Below are positions 34,535 through 47,141 of a stretch of 64,000 bases of DNA, in pieces; the first letter of the stretch is position 1, and each line of letters starts with the position of its first letter. A program made the position numbers and the translations under genes. The stretch spans positions 62,001 to 126,000 of the forward strand of contig NZ_PPTG01000048.1 of the NCBI RefSeq assembly GCF_002954245.1, in the 5' to 3' direction. The stretch comes from Cryobacterium aureum. GTDB taxonomy: Bacteria > Actinomycetota > Actinomycetes > Actinomycetales > Microbacteriaceae. The notes under the pieces are model-generated. The model made no database searches. It was not told the origin of the DNA and was given only the letters and a program-made list of their open reading frames with translations.

Positions 34535-35746
34535 ATGGTTGTCTATTTGGACCATGCGGCGACCACGCCCATGCTCCCTTCCGCTATTGCCGCCTATGCC
34601 GAAGCGATGGGCGTCGTCGGTAACCCCGCTTCGGTGCACAGCCAGGGTCAGAATGCCAAGCGGATGCTCGAAGAGTCGCGCGAAATCGTGGCCGCGAGCC
34701 TCCACTCTGACCCGATCGAGGTGGTCTTCACCGGCAGCGGAACCGAGGCCATCAACCTCGGGATCAAGGGGCTGTACTGGGCGCGCGCGCCGCGCCGGCG
34801 CATCCTGGTGCCCGGCGGCGAACACCATGCCACCCTCGACACGGTGGAATGGCTCGCCCGGCATGACGGTGCCGTGATCGAGTGGATTCCGCTCGACGAC
34901 CAGGGCCGCATCGACCTCGCCGCTCTCGAAGCCGCCATCGCCAGGGACCCGATCGATGTTGCGCTGGTCAGCGTGATCATGGCCAACAATGAAGTGGGCA
35001 CGATCGAGCCTGTGGCTGAAGTGGCGGCGCTCGCCGCGGTGCATGGCATTCCGGTGCACGTCGACGCCGTCGCCGCCTACGGCTATATTCCGGTGGATTT
35101 TCGCGCTTTGGCCGCTGTTGGCGTTTCGGCGCTGAGCGTGTCGGCGCACAAGATCGGCGGACCGGTCGGTATTGGGGCTCTGGTGCTCGGACGCGCTACC
35201 ACGGTCGAACCCCTCATTCACGGTGGCGGGCAGCAGCGCAAGGTGCGCAGCGGCACGCAGGATGTCGCGGCGGCAGTCTCGTTCGCGGTAGCGGCATCCG
35301 CTCTGGCGGTTGAACAGCTCTCTAGTGAACAGCAGGCGGTTGCCGGTGGCGGTGAAGCCGCGCGTCTGGCCGCGCTGCGCGACCGGGTGATTGCCGGTGT
35401 GGCGGGGGTCGCTCCCAGTGCCGTACTCAACGGCGACCCGACCAACCGGCTGCCCGGAAACGCGCACTTCAGCTTTCCCGGCTGCGAGGGTGACTCGCTG
35501 TTGTTCCTGCTCGATGCCGCCGGGGTGTCGGTGTCGACCGGGTCCGCCTGCCAGGCCGGGGTGCCCGAACCCTCGCACGTGCTGCGGGCTATGGGGCGCA
35601 GCGAGCTCGAATCCCGCGGCGCATTGCGCATCACTCTCGGCCACACGTCGACCGATGCCGACGTCGACGCGCTGCTCGCCGCACTGCCTGCCGCGCACGC
35701 CCAGGCGCTCGCCGCCGGCATGGCCGATCGGGTGCCCGGGCACTGA
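34535..35746 (+). CDS. Cysteine desulfurase (NifS/IscS family)
   Basis: 403 residues. Removes sulfur from cysteine as an enzyme persulfide. PLP lysine K206 in SAHKIGG; active cysteine C339 in [15 protein letters not shown], the short-loop SxxCxxG type of IscS/NifS. Adjacent mnmA, which needs this persulfide sulfur for tRNA thiolation, makes a tRNA role likely. Start is the ATG before [11 protein letters not shown]. Confidence 0.95.
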   Translation: MVVYLDHAATTPMLPSAIAAYAEAMGVVGNPASVHSQGQNAKRMLEESREIVAASLHSDPIEVVFTGSGTEAINLGIKGLYWARAPRRRILVPGGEHHATLDTVEWLARHDGAVIEWIPLDDQGRIDLAALEAAIARDPIDVALVSVIMANNEVGTIEPVAEVAALAAVHGIPVHVDAVAAYGYIPVDFRALAAVGVSALSVSAHKIGGPVGIGALVLGRATTVEPLIHGGGQQRKVRSGTQDVAAAVSFAVAASALAVEQLSSEQQAVAGGGEAARLAALRDRVIAGVAGVAPSAVLNGDPTNRLPGNAHFSFPGCEGDSLLFLLDAAGVSVSTGSACQAGVPEPSHVLRAMGRSELESRGALRITLGHTSTDADVDALLAALPAAHAQALAAGMADRVPGH

Positions 35747-35748
35747 CG

Positions 35749-35777
35749 TTGGCTCAAACGGGCACTCCGCGTACACT
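35749..35777 (+). promoter_or_regulatory. Leaderless promoter of mnmA
   Basis: -35 TTGGCT (35749-35754), 17-nt spacer, -10 TACACT (35772-35777), then 6 nt to the GTG. The clearest promoter in the window; it begins just after the cysteine desulfurase stop. Confidence 0.7.
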
Positions 35778-35783
35778 CGTTGG

Positions 35784-39231
<3,448 letters not shown>

Positions 39232-39273
39232 CCTACTCACTGACCGACTGGGTTCAGGCCTTCGTCAATTCCT

Positions 39274-39320
39274 GGCGGTGACTAGAGTTCGCCTTTGTGG
39301 ACGAACTCTAGGTCACCGCC
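39274..39320. terminator. Long inverted repeat downstream of ligA
   Basis: An 18-nt arm (39274-39291) pairs with 39302-39320 with one bulged C, around a 10-nt loop. No T-run. Candidate U-tract-less terminator, or the boundary mark of the adjacent redox island. Confidence 0.55.
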
Positions 39321-39370
39321 GCACTGGTCGAATTCGCACGGTAAACGCGGCGAAATCGTTCGACGTTGGC

Positions 39371-40513
39371 CTACTCAGGCTTGAGGATGACCTTGGTCCA
39401 ACCATTGGTGCGGTCGTTGAAGTTCTGGTAAGCGTCCGCGGCTTTGCTGAGCGGGACCTCGTGGGAAACGATCCATGACGGCTTGGCCTTGCCCACAGCA
39501 ATCAGGTCGCGCAATTGCCGATTGTATTTCTTCACTGGGCATTGGCCGCTGCCCATGCTCTGGCCCTTGAGCCACTGCAGGCCGTAGTCAATGGCAAGCT
39601 TGCCCTGCTTGGCATTCTCGTCGAAGCCGCCAGGATCGGCCGGCAAAAAGACCCCGACAACACCGATTCCTCCAGTGATGCGCACAGACTGAATCAGCCG
39701 ATTCAGAGTCATGGCGGGGTCCTCGGTGCCCTGCGGATCGTGGGCCTGATAACCGACGCATTCACAACCCCGGTCTGCGCCAATACCCTTGGTCTGGTCC
39801 AATACGAACTGAACCGGATCCGTCTTTGAGTCATCAACGGCGATTGCACCGATCTGCTCAGCGAGGGCCAGCCGGTCTGGGCGTCGGTCCACAACCCAGA
39901 CTTTACTCGCACCCTTGATCGTCGCAGACAGGGCGGCCATCAGCCCGACCGGACCCGCACCGTAAACCACTACTGTGTCACCGGGCATGACGCCGGCCAT
40001 CACGGTCGCGTGATATCCGGTCGGGAAGATGTCCGACAGCATCACGTAATCGTTTTGCTTTTCTATCGCGTCTTCACCCAAGCGCAGGCAGTTGTTGTCA
40101 CCGTAGGGCACACGCAGCATTTGGGCCTGCCCACCGGGATACGGACCCATGCCAGCAAAGCCGTAGGCGGCGCCCGCGCCGACCGGGTCCGGTTGAGTAG
40201 TCATGCAATAGTTGGTAAATCCGCGCTCGCAATTCTTACAGAAGCCGCAGGAGATATTGAACGGCAGCACGACCCGATCGCCGACCTTGACGGCGTCGAC
40301 GCCGTTACCGACCTCGATGACCTCGCCCATGTTCTCGTGACCAAACGTGCGTCCAACTTCGAAATCGGTGCGTCCCTCGTACATGTGCAAATCTGAACCG
40401 CAAATATTTGTCGCTGTAATGCGTACCAGAACGTCGGTGGGGCGTTCGATCTTGGCGTCCGGAACGTCCTCAACACTGACCGAGTTAGGGCCTTTATAAA
40501 CGACTGCCTTCAT
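39371..40513 (-). CDS. Glutathione-independent formaldehyde dehydrogenase-like zinc MDR
   Basis: 380 residues. Zinc MDR protein of the Pseudomonas putida-type formaldehyde dehydrogenase group, which oxidises formaldehyde with tightly bound NAD and no thiol cofactor. Catalytic-zinc ligands in CGSDLH (about 38) and GHENMGE (about 59); structural-zinc cysteines in CGFCKNCERGFTNYC; Rossmann GAGPVGL near residue 185. Other aldehydes are possible substrates. SD AGGGAG is about 10 nt before the ATG; a perfect palindrome lies about 35 nt upstream. Third gene of the minus-strand redox island. Confidence 0.85.
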   Translation of the reverse strand: MKAVVYKGPNSVSVEDVPDAKIERPTDVLVRITATNICGSDLHMYEGRTDFEVGRTFGHENMGEVIEVGNGVDAVKVGDRVVLPFNISCGFCKNCERGFTNYCMTTQPDPVGAGAAYGFAGMGPYPGGQAQMLRVPYGDNNCLRLGEDAIEKQNDYVMLSDIFPTGYHATVMAGVMPGDTVVVYGAGPVGLMAALSATIKGASKVWVVDRRPDRLALAEQIGAIAVDDSKTDPVQFVLDQTKGIGADRGCECVGYQAHDPQGTEDPAMTLNRLIQSVRITGGIGVVGVFLPADPGGFDENAKQGKLAIDYGLQWLKGQSMGSGQCPVKKYNRQLRDLIAVGKAKPSWIVSHEVPLSKAADAYQNFNDRTNGWTKVILKPE

Positions 40514-40545
40514 TTCTCTTCACTCCCTGATTTTCATGACCGTGA

Positions 40546-40562
40546 AGACGGAAGTTCCGTCT
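40546..40562. promoter_or_regulatory. 17-nt perfect palindrome upstream of the formaldehyde dehydrogenase-like gene
   Basis: AGACGGAA-G-TTCCGTCT, 33 nt upstream of the ATG, with a half-site-like GACGGA a few bases further out. Candidate operator; no regulator gene is adjacent. Confidence 0.6.
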
Positions 40563-40733
40563 CCACTGACGGAGATGCACTGAGTATGAATGTCCGGACA
40601 GCTGCGGGCTGCGCGAAAAGTGTGTATACCTCAGGTCTATCACGATCGCATTTGACCTGCCAGTGTCCCTCTTGAACGGGTCGGGCCGCAGTGCGTTGGC
40701 TGGATCGTGCTCGTCACGAAAAAGCAGAAGACC

Positions 40734-41555
40734 TCACAAAATATCGAGCGGTTGCTTGCTGCGGGGCGCCGGAAATGCCTTATCCAGCGACAGACAATCC
40801 TCGGCGTCGAGGACCACCGCACCCGCGCCCACATTCTCTTGCAGGTGTTCGAGGGACGAGGCCTTGGGGATCGCGATGACGCCCGGTTGCCTGATGACCC
40901 AGGCCAGCGCGATCTGGGCACCAGTCACTCCGTGCCGCTCTCCGATTTCGGCCAGTAGCGGATGCTTCAGCAGGGTTGAACCCTGACCGAGTGGCGAATA
41001 CGCCATGAGCGGCATCCTCAGGCGTTGTTGCCAAGGTAGGAGGTCAAACTCGATGCCCCGACTGCCGAGGTTGTACAGCACTTGATTGGTGGCACATCCG
41101 TCTGGTGCTCGCCTCAGATCATCCCGGTCGAAATTCGATACCCCCCAGCTCCGAATCTTGCCAGCCGCACGAAGGTTTTCGAACCCGTCGACGGTCTCGG
41201 ATAGTGGAAAACTGCCGGACCAATGCAGCAAATAGACATCGAGCCGATCGGTGCCGAGCCGGCGCAGACTGCGCTCGCATGCAGCCACAACGCCGCTGCG
41301 GCTCGCGTTATGCGGGTAAACCTTGCTGACCAGCACGACCTCATCGCGGTGACCTCGGACGGCCTCGCCGACCAGTTCTTCCGAGGCGCCATCGCCATAC
41401 ATTTCGGCGGTGTCGATCACGGTCAGGCCCGCGTCGATCCCCGCCCGAAGGGCCGACACCTCGCTCTTTCGCTTCGCGGCGTCTTCACCGAGATGCCAGG
41501 TTCCCTGGCCAATGACGGGCACCCTGACGCCGTCAAAAAAATCAGTCTCGCGCAT
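40734..41555 (-). CDS. Aldo/keto reductase
   Basis: 273 residues. NADPH-dependent reductase of the AKR superfamily. Catalytic tetrad: D and Y in DTAEMYGDG, K in VSKVYPHN, H in LLHWSG; the C-terminal IAIPKASSLEHLQENVGA cofactor loop is present. ATG at 41555 chosen for AAAGGA 6 nt upstream; an upstream ATG at 41579 is less well placed. Lies 39 nt after the quinone oxidoreductase gene on the same strand, so likely one operon; both probably detoxify carbonyls. Confidence 0.9.
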   Translation of the reverse strand: MRETDFFDGVRVPVIGQGTWHLGEDAAKRKSEVSALRAGIDAGLTVIDTAEMYGDGASEELVGEAVRGHRDEVVLVSKVYPHNASRSGVVAACERSLRRLGTDRLDVYLLHWSGSFPLSETVDGFENLRAAGKIRSWGVSNFDRDDLRRAPDGCATNQVLYNLGSRGIEFDLLPWQQRLRMPLMAYSPLGQGSTLLKHPLLAEIGERHGVTGAQIALAWVIRQPGVIAIPKASSLEHLQENVGAGAVVLDAEDCLSLDKAFPAPRSKQPLDIL

Positions 41556-41594
41556 GCGCTGTCCTTTCATAATGTGCATTCGAGACGGTCTGAC

Positions 41595-42623
41595 TTACCG
41601 TTCCTCGATACTCAGCACGATTTTGCCCAGGTGGGAGTTGGCGGCCATGAGATCCTGCGCTTGTTGAACTTCGGTCCAGGGCAGAATCCGATCGATCGAT
41701 GGGCGTAATGCTTCGAAAGAGGGGTCGACCTCGGACAGCAGCGCACCGACGATGGCGGCTTTTTCGGTAGCGTCACGGGTACGAAAGGTGACCCCAATGA
41801 TGCTCAATCGTTTAAAGGCCAGCGCTTCCAGATCCAGAACACCGTGGGCACCGCCGAGGCGCCCCACACCGACCAAGCGCCCCAAGAGTGCGGCGCAGCG
41901 AATATTGTCCGCAAGATACGGGCCACCAACATGGTCAACGATGACGTCGACCCCGCGGCCATCCGTCAGTTCCAAAACCCGATCAGCGAAACCGGCCTCG
42001 CCGACCTCGACCACGTGATCGGCACCCTGCGAACGGAGCAGGTCAGTTGCCCGGTCCGTGCGAACGGTAGCAATAACCGCTCCAGCGCCCAGGTATTTCG
42101 CCAGCTGTACGCACTGAAGCCCCACCGACGAGGCAGCGGCATGAATCAGCACGGTTTCGCCGGGCCTGAGGCCGCCCGCAGTGCGGAGCGCGTTGTGCTC
42201 GGTCATCAACCCGAGGATGGCAGCGGCACCCTCCGCGTAGGACCACGCATGCGGAATCGGTACGACCAGCGCAGCGTCAACAACGACTTCCTCGCTCAAA
42301 CCACCACTGACGATGGCCATGACGCGGTCCCCGACCCGCACGCCCGTCACCTCGCGCCCGACCGTTACGACGTCGCCCGCAGCATCCAGCCCCACAATGA
42401 CCGGTGCGAGGCCCGAGCTGACCGGTGCGAGGCCCGAGCTGACCGGTGCGAGGCCCGAGCTGACCGGCTGGTGGGTTCCCGCGCGCTGGGCAAGGTCGGC
42501 CCGGTTCACCGACGCAGTCCGCACACGGATCTTCACCTGACGCGGGCCCGGTTCAGGGCTCGGGAGATCGCGCATCGAAAGCACGGAACCGCTCGGGTTC
42601 TGCTCAATAACAATTGCCTTCAT
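41595..42623 (-). CDS. Zinc-independent NADPH:quinone oxidoreductase-like MDR protein
   Basis: 342 residues. Quinone-reductase branch of MDR: no structural-zinc cysteines, N-terminal VRTASVNRADLAQRAG, cofactor domain AAASSVGLQCVQLAKYLGA (about 160-178). Unusual: just after the first substrate-loop segment, a 7-residue unit VSSGLAP is repeated three times (about residues 54-74) from a 21-bp tandem repeat. The loop is near the substrate pocket in relatives, so copy number might alter specificity (inference). AGGAG lies about 13 nt before the ATG. Confidence 0.85.
   Translation of the reverse strand: MKAIVIEQNPSGSVLSMRDLPSPEPGPRQVKIRVRTASVNRADLAQRAGTHQPVSSGLAPVSSGLAPVSSGLAPVIVGLDAAGDVVTVGREVTGVRVGDRVMAIVSGGLSEEVVVDAALVVPIPHAWSYAEGAAAILGLMTEHNALRTAGGLRPGETVLIHAAASSVGLQCVQLAKYLGAGAVIATVRTDRATDLLRSQGADHVVEVGEAGFADRVLELTDGRGVDVIVDHVGGPYLADNIRCAALLGRLVGVGRLGGAHGVLDLEALAFKRLSIIGVTFRTRDATEKAAIVGALLSEVDPSFEALRPSIDRILPWTEVQQAQDLMAANSHLGKIVLSIEER
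42400..42462. repeat. 21-bp minisatellite, 3 perfect copies
   Basis: ACCGGTGCGAGGCCCGAGCTG three times in the quinone oxidoreductase gene, followed by a 6-bp partial copy. In frame. Confidence 0.97.
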
Positions 42624-42794
42624 ATCTGCAGTGTGCTCCTACACGGTCCCTTCCCGTGGGATTTATGGCTCCGCGCAGACTTCTCTTTCGTCGTCAAATG
42701 GTTTGAACATAGCCTGCCCCCCTTGAAGTGCTGTAGCTGCCGGTGTAGACCGAGTTGCAGACCGATGCGATATTGCCCTTTACGAAGGAGTGTC

Positions 42795-42848
42795 ATGCTC
42801 AGCAAATGCCGTCAGCGACTCTACGCCGAACTCGTTCGTCGATCATGA
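42795..42848 (+). CDS. 17-codon leader ORF coupled to the membrane-protein gene
   Basis: A short ORF of 17 residues (MLSKCRQRLYAELVRRS) with an ideal AAGGAG 4 nt before its ATG. Its TGA overlaps the ATG of the next gene (ATGA), which lacks a Shine-Dalgarno of its own. It therefore looks like a translation initiator for that gene. It is basic and has no homolog I recognise, so it may be only a coupling device. Confidence 0.5.
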   Translation: MLSKCRQRLYAELVRRS

Positions 42849-43327
42849 GCCTGCTCCGTGGGCTCCTCGGCGGTGCAGCAGCCGGTGCGGCAGGTACCAC
42901 CGCCCTCAACGCCGTGAGCTACCTGGAGATGGCGGTCAAAGGCAGACCCGCTAGCACAACGCCGCAGGACACCGTCGAGAAATTCGCCCACGTCGCCCAG
43001 CTCACAATCGCCGGATCCGATGAGGTCAGGAAAAATCGGATCGCCGGCATCGGGCCATTGACCGGTCTGATCGTGGGCGTGGGTGTTGGGGCACTCCTCG
43101 GACTCTCCCGCTCTGCCGGTTGGCGACCCGGCCCGGTGGTGAGCGGCATGGCGGCCACGGTCGGCGCGTTAATCGGCGGCAACGTGCCGATGACGGTACT
43201 GAAAGTGACCGACCCCCGAACCTGGACCGCCAAGGACTGGGCAAGCGATATCGCTCCGCACCTGGCTTACGGACTTGTTGTCGCCGCCACCCTGTGGGGC
43301 TTGGGGCGGCACGGGTCGCCGCGCTGA
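42845..43327 (+). CDS. Small membrane protein, unknown function
   Basis: 160 residues with three to four hydrophobic Gly/Ala-rich segments (about 5-20, 78-95, 105-125, 140-155), separated by a soluble loop (about 25-75). No family I can name with confidence. Start is the ATG overlapping the stop of the 17-codon ORF; a TTG at 42755 in the same frame is a less likely alternative. Its final five codons and stop form the first copy of a 17-bp tandem repeat. Transcribed opposite to the redox genes of the island. Confidence 0.65.
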   Translation: MSLLRGLLGGAAAGAAGTTALNAVSYLEMAVKGRPASTTPQDTVEKFAHVAQLTIAGSDEVRKNRIAGIGPLTGLIVGVGVGALLGLSRSAGWRPGPVVSGMAATVGALIGGNVPMTVLKVTDPRTWTAKDWASDIAPHLAYGLVVAATLWGLGRHGSPR

Positions 43328-43362
43328 TCGGGTCGCCGCGCTGATCGGGTCGCCGCGCTGAT
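43312..43362 (+). repeat. 17-bp tandem repeat, 3 perfect copies, spanning the stop codon
   Basis: CGGGTCGCCGCGCTGAT three times, then a 6-bp partial. The first copy carries the last residues and stop codon of the membrane-protein gene, the others lie between it and gatC. Confidence 0.97.
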
Positions 43363-43519
43363 CGGGCCGTCCTGCTAGTCCGGGGGCAACTGCGACGGTC
43401 GCCCCGCGAACTTGGCACGACCGCGCCCGCTTGCGACGCTGCGGCTTCAGACGAGGGAAGGGTGGTCGGCGGCTGGCGAATAGGATTGGAGTATCCACCC
43501 CAATGCGTATCGGAGCACC

Positions 43520-43816
43520 ATGTCTGAAATCACGGCCGAGCAGGTTGCCCATTTGGCATACCTAGCCCGGATCGACCTCAGCCCCCTCGAGATCACCAGC
43601 CTCACCCATGACCTCGGCCAGATCGTCGACTCGATCGCCAAAGTGTCTGAGGTTGCTACAGCCGATACTCCGGCCACGAGCCACCCGATGCCGTTGACCA
43701 ACGTGTTCCGCGAAGACGTCGTCGTGCCCTCGCTCACGGTCGAGCAGGCCCTGTCCGGTGCGCCCGACCGCGCCGGTGACAAATTCCGCGTGCCCGCCAT
43801 CCTGGACGAGGAGTAA
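43520..43816 (+). CDS. gatC: Asp/Glu-tRNA(Asn/Gln) amidotransferase subunit C
   Basis: 98 residues. Small subunit that stabilises GatA in the GatCAB complex, which converts Glu-tRNA(Gln) and/or Asp-tRNA(Asn) to the amidated forms. Family pattern: [18 protein letters not shown], then [11 protein letters not shown] and the C-terminal [12 protein letters not shown] 6 nt before the ATG. First gene of gatC-gatA-gatB. Confidence 0.96.
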   Translation: MSEITAEQVAHLAYLARIDLSPLEITSLTHDLGQIVDSIAKVSEVATADTPATSHPMPLTNVFREDVVVPSLTVEQALSGAPDRAGDKFRVPAILDEE

Positions 43817-43818
43817 GC

Positions 43819-45366
43819 ATGACCTATCTCACCAAACTCTCCGCCGCTGCATTGAGTGAACTGTTGGTCAGCAAGCAGGTCAGCGCCGTCGAAGCGACCC
43901 GCGCCCACCTCGACCACATCACAGCCGTCGACACCGACCTGCATGCTTTCCTGCACGTCGCCGGCGACGCCGCCCTGGCGACTGCCGCCGAGATCGATGC
44001 CCGCCGCGCTGCGGGAGAACCGCTGAACGCGCTCGCTGGTGTTCCGATCGCGATTAAAGACGTGCTGGCCACCCGGGACATGCCCACCACCGCCGGGTCG
44101 AAAATTCTCGAGGGCTGGGTTCCGCCGTATGACGCGACCGTCGTTGCGCGCCTGCGCGCGGCCGGCCTGGTGCCGCTCGGCAAGACCAACATGGATGAAT
44201 TCGCCATGGGCTCCTCCACCGAGCACTCCGCGTACGGGATTACCCGTAATCCCTGGGATCGCGACCGCATCCCCGGCGGGTCCGGTGGCGGCTCGGCTGC
44301 GGCCGTCGCCTCCTTTCAGGCTCCGTTGGCCCTCGGCAGCGACACCGGCGGATCCATTCGCCAGCCCGCCGCCGTCACCGGCTCGGTCGGCGTCAAGCCA
44401 ACCTACGGCGGAGTCTCCCGCTACGGTGCGATCGCCCTCGCCTCAAGCCTCGACCAAGTCGGCCCGGTCTCCCGCACGGTGTATGACGCTGCCCTGCTGC
44501 ACGATGTCATCGGCGGTCACGACCCGCTCGACTCCACGTCGTTGACCGAGAGCTGGCCGTCGATGGCCGCGGCCGCTCGCGACGGGCTGAAGGACGGTGC
44601 CCTCAAGGGCGTGCGCGTCGGCGTCATCAAGGAACTCTCTGGCGACGGATTCCAGGCCGGAGTCACCCAGCGCTTCACCGAGACGCTCGCCATGCTCGTC
44701 GCCGCCGGCGCCGAGATCACCGAGGTGTCCGCCCCGAACTTCGAGTACGCCGTCGCGGCTTACTACCTCATTCTGCCGGCCGAAGCCTCGAGCAACCTGG
44801 CCCGCTTCGACTCGGTGCGCTTCGGCATCCGGGTCAACCCGGACAGCGGCTCGCTCACGAGCGAGCACGTCATGAGTGCCACTCGTGAGGCCGGATTCGG
44901 CCCCGAGGTCAAGCGCCGCATCATCCTCGGCACCTACGCCCTGAGCGCCGGCTACTACGACGCGTACTACGGCAGTGCGCAGAAGGTGCGCACGCTCATT
45001 CAGCGTGACTTCGCCGCCGCCTTCAGCCAGGTCGACGTGCTCGTCTCGCCGAGTGCCCCGACCACCGCGTTCAAGTTTGGTGAAAAGCTCGCCGACCCGA
45101 TGGCCATGTACATCAACGACGTGACCACCATTCCGGCGAACCTCGCCGGGGTGCCCGGGATGAGTATCCCAATGGGCCTCGCGCCAGAAGACGGCCTGCC
45201 GGTGGGCCTGCAGATCATGGCGCCCGCCAAAGCGGATGCCCGCCTCTACACCGTCGGCGCCGCCATCGAGCAGCTGCTCGAAGCGCGCTGGGGGCACACG
45301 ATGCTCAGCCAGGCACCCGCCCTGACCCCGACCGAAATGTTTGCCAGCGAAGAGGGAGCCGTCTGA
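43819..45366 (+). CDS. gatA: Asp/Glu-tRNA(Asn/Gln) amidotransferase subunit A
   Basis: 515 residues. Glutaminase subunit of GatCAB; an amidase-signature enzyme with the Lys/cis-Ser/Ser triad in [16 protein letters not shown] and [12 protein letters not shown]. Starts 2 nt after the gatC stop and ends with a TGATG overlap into gatB. Confidence 0.97.
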   Translation: MTYLTKLSAAALSELLVSKQVSAVEATRAHLDHITAVDTDLHAFLHVAGDAALATAAEIDARRAAGEPLNALAGVPIAIKDVLATRDMPTTAGSKILEGWVPPYDATVVARLRAAGLVPLGKTNMDEFAMGSSTEHSAYGITRNPWDRDRIPGGSGGGSAAAVASFQAPLALGSDTGGSIRQPAAVTGSVGVKPTYGGVSRYGAIALASSLDQVGPVSRTVYDAALLHDVIGGHDPLDSTSLTESWPSMAAAARDGLKDGALKGVRVGVIKELSGDGFQAGVTQRFTETLAMLVAAGAEITEVSAPNFEYAVAAYYLILPAEASSNLARFDSVRFGIRVNPDSGSLTSEHVMSATREAGFGPEVKRRIILGTYALSAGYYDAYYGSAQKVRTLIQRDFAAAFSQVDVLVSPSAPTTAFKFGEKLADPMAMYINDVTTIPANLAGVPGMSIPMGLAPEDGLPVGLQIMAPAKADARLYTVGAAIEQLLEARWGHTMLSQAPALTPTEMFASEEGAV

Positions 45367-46871
45367 TGGCCAAGGCTGAATTGATGGACTTCGACAAAGC
45401 ACTCGAACTGTTCGAGCCGGTTCTCGGCTTCGAGGTGCACGTCGAACTCAATACCAAAACCAAAATGTTCTGTGGTTGCGCCAACGAGTTCGGCTCCGGC
45501 GCCAACACCAACACCTGTCCCACCTGCCTCGGCCTGCCCGGCGGCCTGCCGCAGGTGAACAAGAAGGCGATCGAATCCAGCATCCGCTTGGGGCTGGCTT
45601 TGGGGTGTGAGATCGCTGAGCACTCGCGGTTCGCCCGCAAGAACTACTTCTACCCCGACACGGCGAAGAACTTTCAGACCAGCCAGTACGACGACCCGAT
45701 CTGCCACGACGGTTCGATCACGATCGAACTCGAAAGCGGCCGTCTGGTCACCGTCGAGATTGAACGCGCCCACATGGAAGACGACGCCGGCAAGCTCACC
45801 CACATGGGTGGCGCCACCGGACGCATCCAGGGCGCCGACTACTCGCTCGTCGACTACAACCGCGGCGGCGTTCCCTTGGTAGAGATCGTCACCCAGATGA
45901 TCGAGGGCGCCGAACACGACGCCCCCGAGATCGGTAAGACCTATGTCGCGGCCATTCGCGAGATCGCCAAGGCGCTCGGTGTCTCTAACGCCCGCATGGA
46001 AGAGGGCAACGTGCGCTGCGACGCCAACGTCTCCCTGCGCCCGCGCGGCTCGAACGTGCTCGGCACCCGCACCGAGACCAAGAACGTGAACTCGCTGCGA
46101 AGCGTCGAACGTGCGGTGCGCTACGAGATCCAGCGTCAGGCTGCCGTGCTGGCCGGCGGCGGTACCATCACCCAGGAGACCCGGCACTGGCACGAAGACA
46201 CCGGAATCACCAGTGCCGGTCGGCCTAAGAGCGACGCCGACGACTACCGCTACTTTCCTGAGCCCGACCTGCTGCCGATGGCACCGTCGCGCGAATGGGT
46301 CGAAGAACTTCGCCTGACCCTGCCCGAGCCGCCCGCGGCTCGCCGCAAACGCCTGCAGGCGGCATGGGGTTTCGCGAACCTTGAGTTTCAGGACGTCGTG
46401 AACTCCGACCTGCTCGACGCGGTCGAAGCGACCGTCGCAGCCGGGGCATCCGCTCAGGCCGCACGCAAGTGGTGGACCGGCGAAATCGCGCGGCTCGCCA
46501 ACGCGGCCGGGGTCGCCGCCGACTCGCTCGTGACACCGGCGCAGCTCGCCGCGCTGATCGAACTCGTCGAGGCCGGAACCCTCACCGACCGCCTGGCCCG
46601 CCAGGTACTCGAAGGCGTCATCGCCGGGGAGGGCACCCCGGCCGAGGTCGTCGACAGCCGTGGGCTCGCCGTGGTCTCCGATGACGGCGCGCTCATCGCG
46701 GCCATTGACGCGGCGCTGCTCGGCCAGCCCGACGTGCTCGCCAAGATTCGGGACGGCAAGGTGCAGGCCGCGGGAGCCGTGATCGGCGCGGTCATGAAGG
46801 CCATGCGCGGGCAAGCGGATGCTGCGCGCGTGCGCGAACTCGTGCTCGAACGCGCCGCCACAATCGAGTAG
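45366..46871 (+). CDS. gatB: Asp/Glu-tRNA(Asn/Gln) amidotransferase subunit B
   Basis: 501 residues. Kinase/amidotransferase subunit binding the tRNA. Signatures: [23 protein letters not shown] with zinc-type cysteines, [30 protein letters not shown] and a C-terminal YqeY-like helical domain that binds the tRNA elbow. Last core gene of the operon; an 88-residue gene starts 3 nt after the stop. Confidence 0.97.
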   Translation: MAKAELMDFDKALELFEPVLGFEVHVELNTKTKMFCGCANEFGSGANTNTCPTCLGLPGGLPQVNKKAIESSIRLGLALGCEIAEHSRFARKNYFYPDTAKNFQTSQYDDPICHDGSITIELESGRLVTVEIERAHMEDDAGKLTHMGGATGRIQGADYSLVDYNRGGVPLVEIVTQMIEGAEHDAPEIGKTYVAAIREIAKALGVSNARMEEGNVRCDANVSLRPRGSNVLGTRTETKNVNSLRSVERAVRYEIQRQAAVLAGGGTITQETRHWHEDTGITSAGRPKSDADDYRYFPEPDLLPMAPSREWVEELRLTLPEPPAARRKRLQAAWGFANLEFQDVVNSDLLDAVEATVAAGASAQAARKWWTGEIARLANAAGVAADSLVTPAQLAALIELVEAGTLTDRLARQVLEGVIAGEGTPAEVVDSRGLAVVSDDGALIAAIDAALLGQPDVLAKIRDGKVQAAGAVIGAVMKAMRGQADAARVRELVLERAATIE

Positions 46872-46874
46872 CAG

Positions 46875-47141
46875 GTGACAACTCAGGCTTTCGGGGTTGG
46901 CGTGCAGGTTATCGTGCGGCTCGATCGCACCCGGTTTCCCGACTCCCTGATCGACGACCCGATCGGAGTGATCGTGGCGGCAGGGGAGTCGGAGGGCGCT
47001 GGACTGTACGCGCCCACCGTGGTGCGGGAAAGATTTTGGGTCGTCCAGTTCGAGGAGCCGTTCTTCGGTCTCGACGGCTCCGGCCCGCATGACTCCGCCC
47101 GCATCCCGCAGGGCTTTCTGGAAGCGGCGCCGGAGGCGTGA
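46875..47141 (+). CDS. Small conserved protein downstream of gatB, unknown function
   Basis: 88 residues, GTG start 3 nt after the gatB stop, so probably translated through coupling. Strand-rich sequence with VQVIVRLDRTRFPD and RFWVVQFEEPFFGLDGSGPHDSARIP; codon usage is normal coding GC3. No known domain recognised. Its TGA overlaps the next GTG. Confidence 0.72.
   Translation: MTTQAFGVGVQVIVRLDRTRFPDSLIDDPIGVIVAAGESEGAGLYAPTVVRERFWVVQFEEPFFGLDGSGPHDSARIPQGFLEAAPEA

Noticed and set aside
40591..40600. TGTCCGGACA palindrome
   Set aside because: 10 nt and GC-rich; too short to separate from chance, unlike the 17-nt palindrome nearby.
41844..42848. 334-codon plus-strand frame opposite the quinone oxidoreductase
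   Set aside because: Antisense shadow; only its last 17 codons, with their own ribosome site, seem real.
42400..43362. Repeats as CRISPR or att sites
   Set aside because: Direct tandem copies without spacers, no integrase or tRNA next to them.
45246..47090. 614-codon open frame opposite gatB
   Set aside because: Antisense shadow of gatB and its downstream small gene; no recognisable domain.
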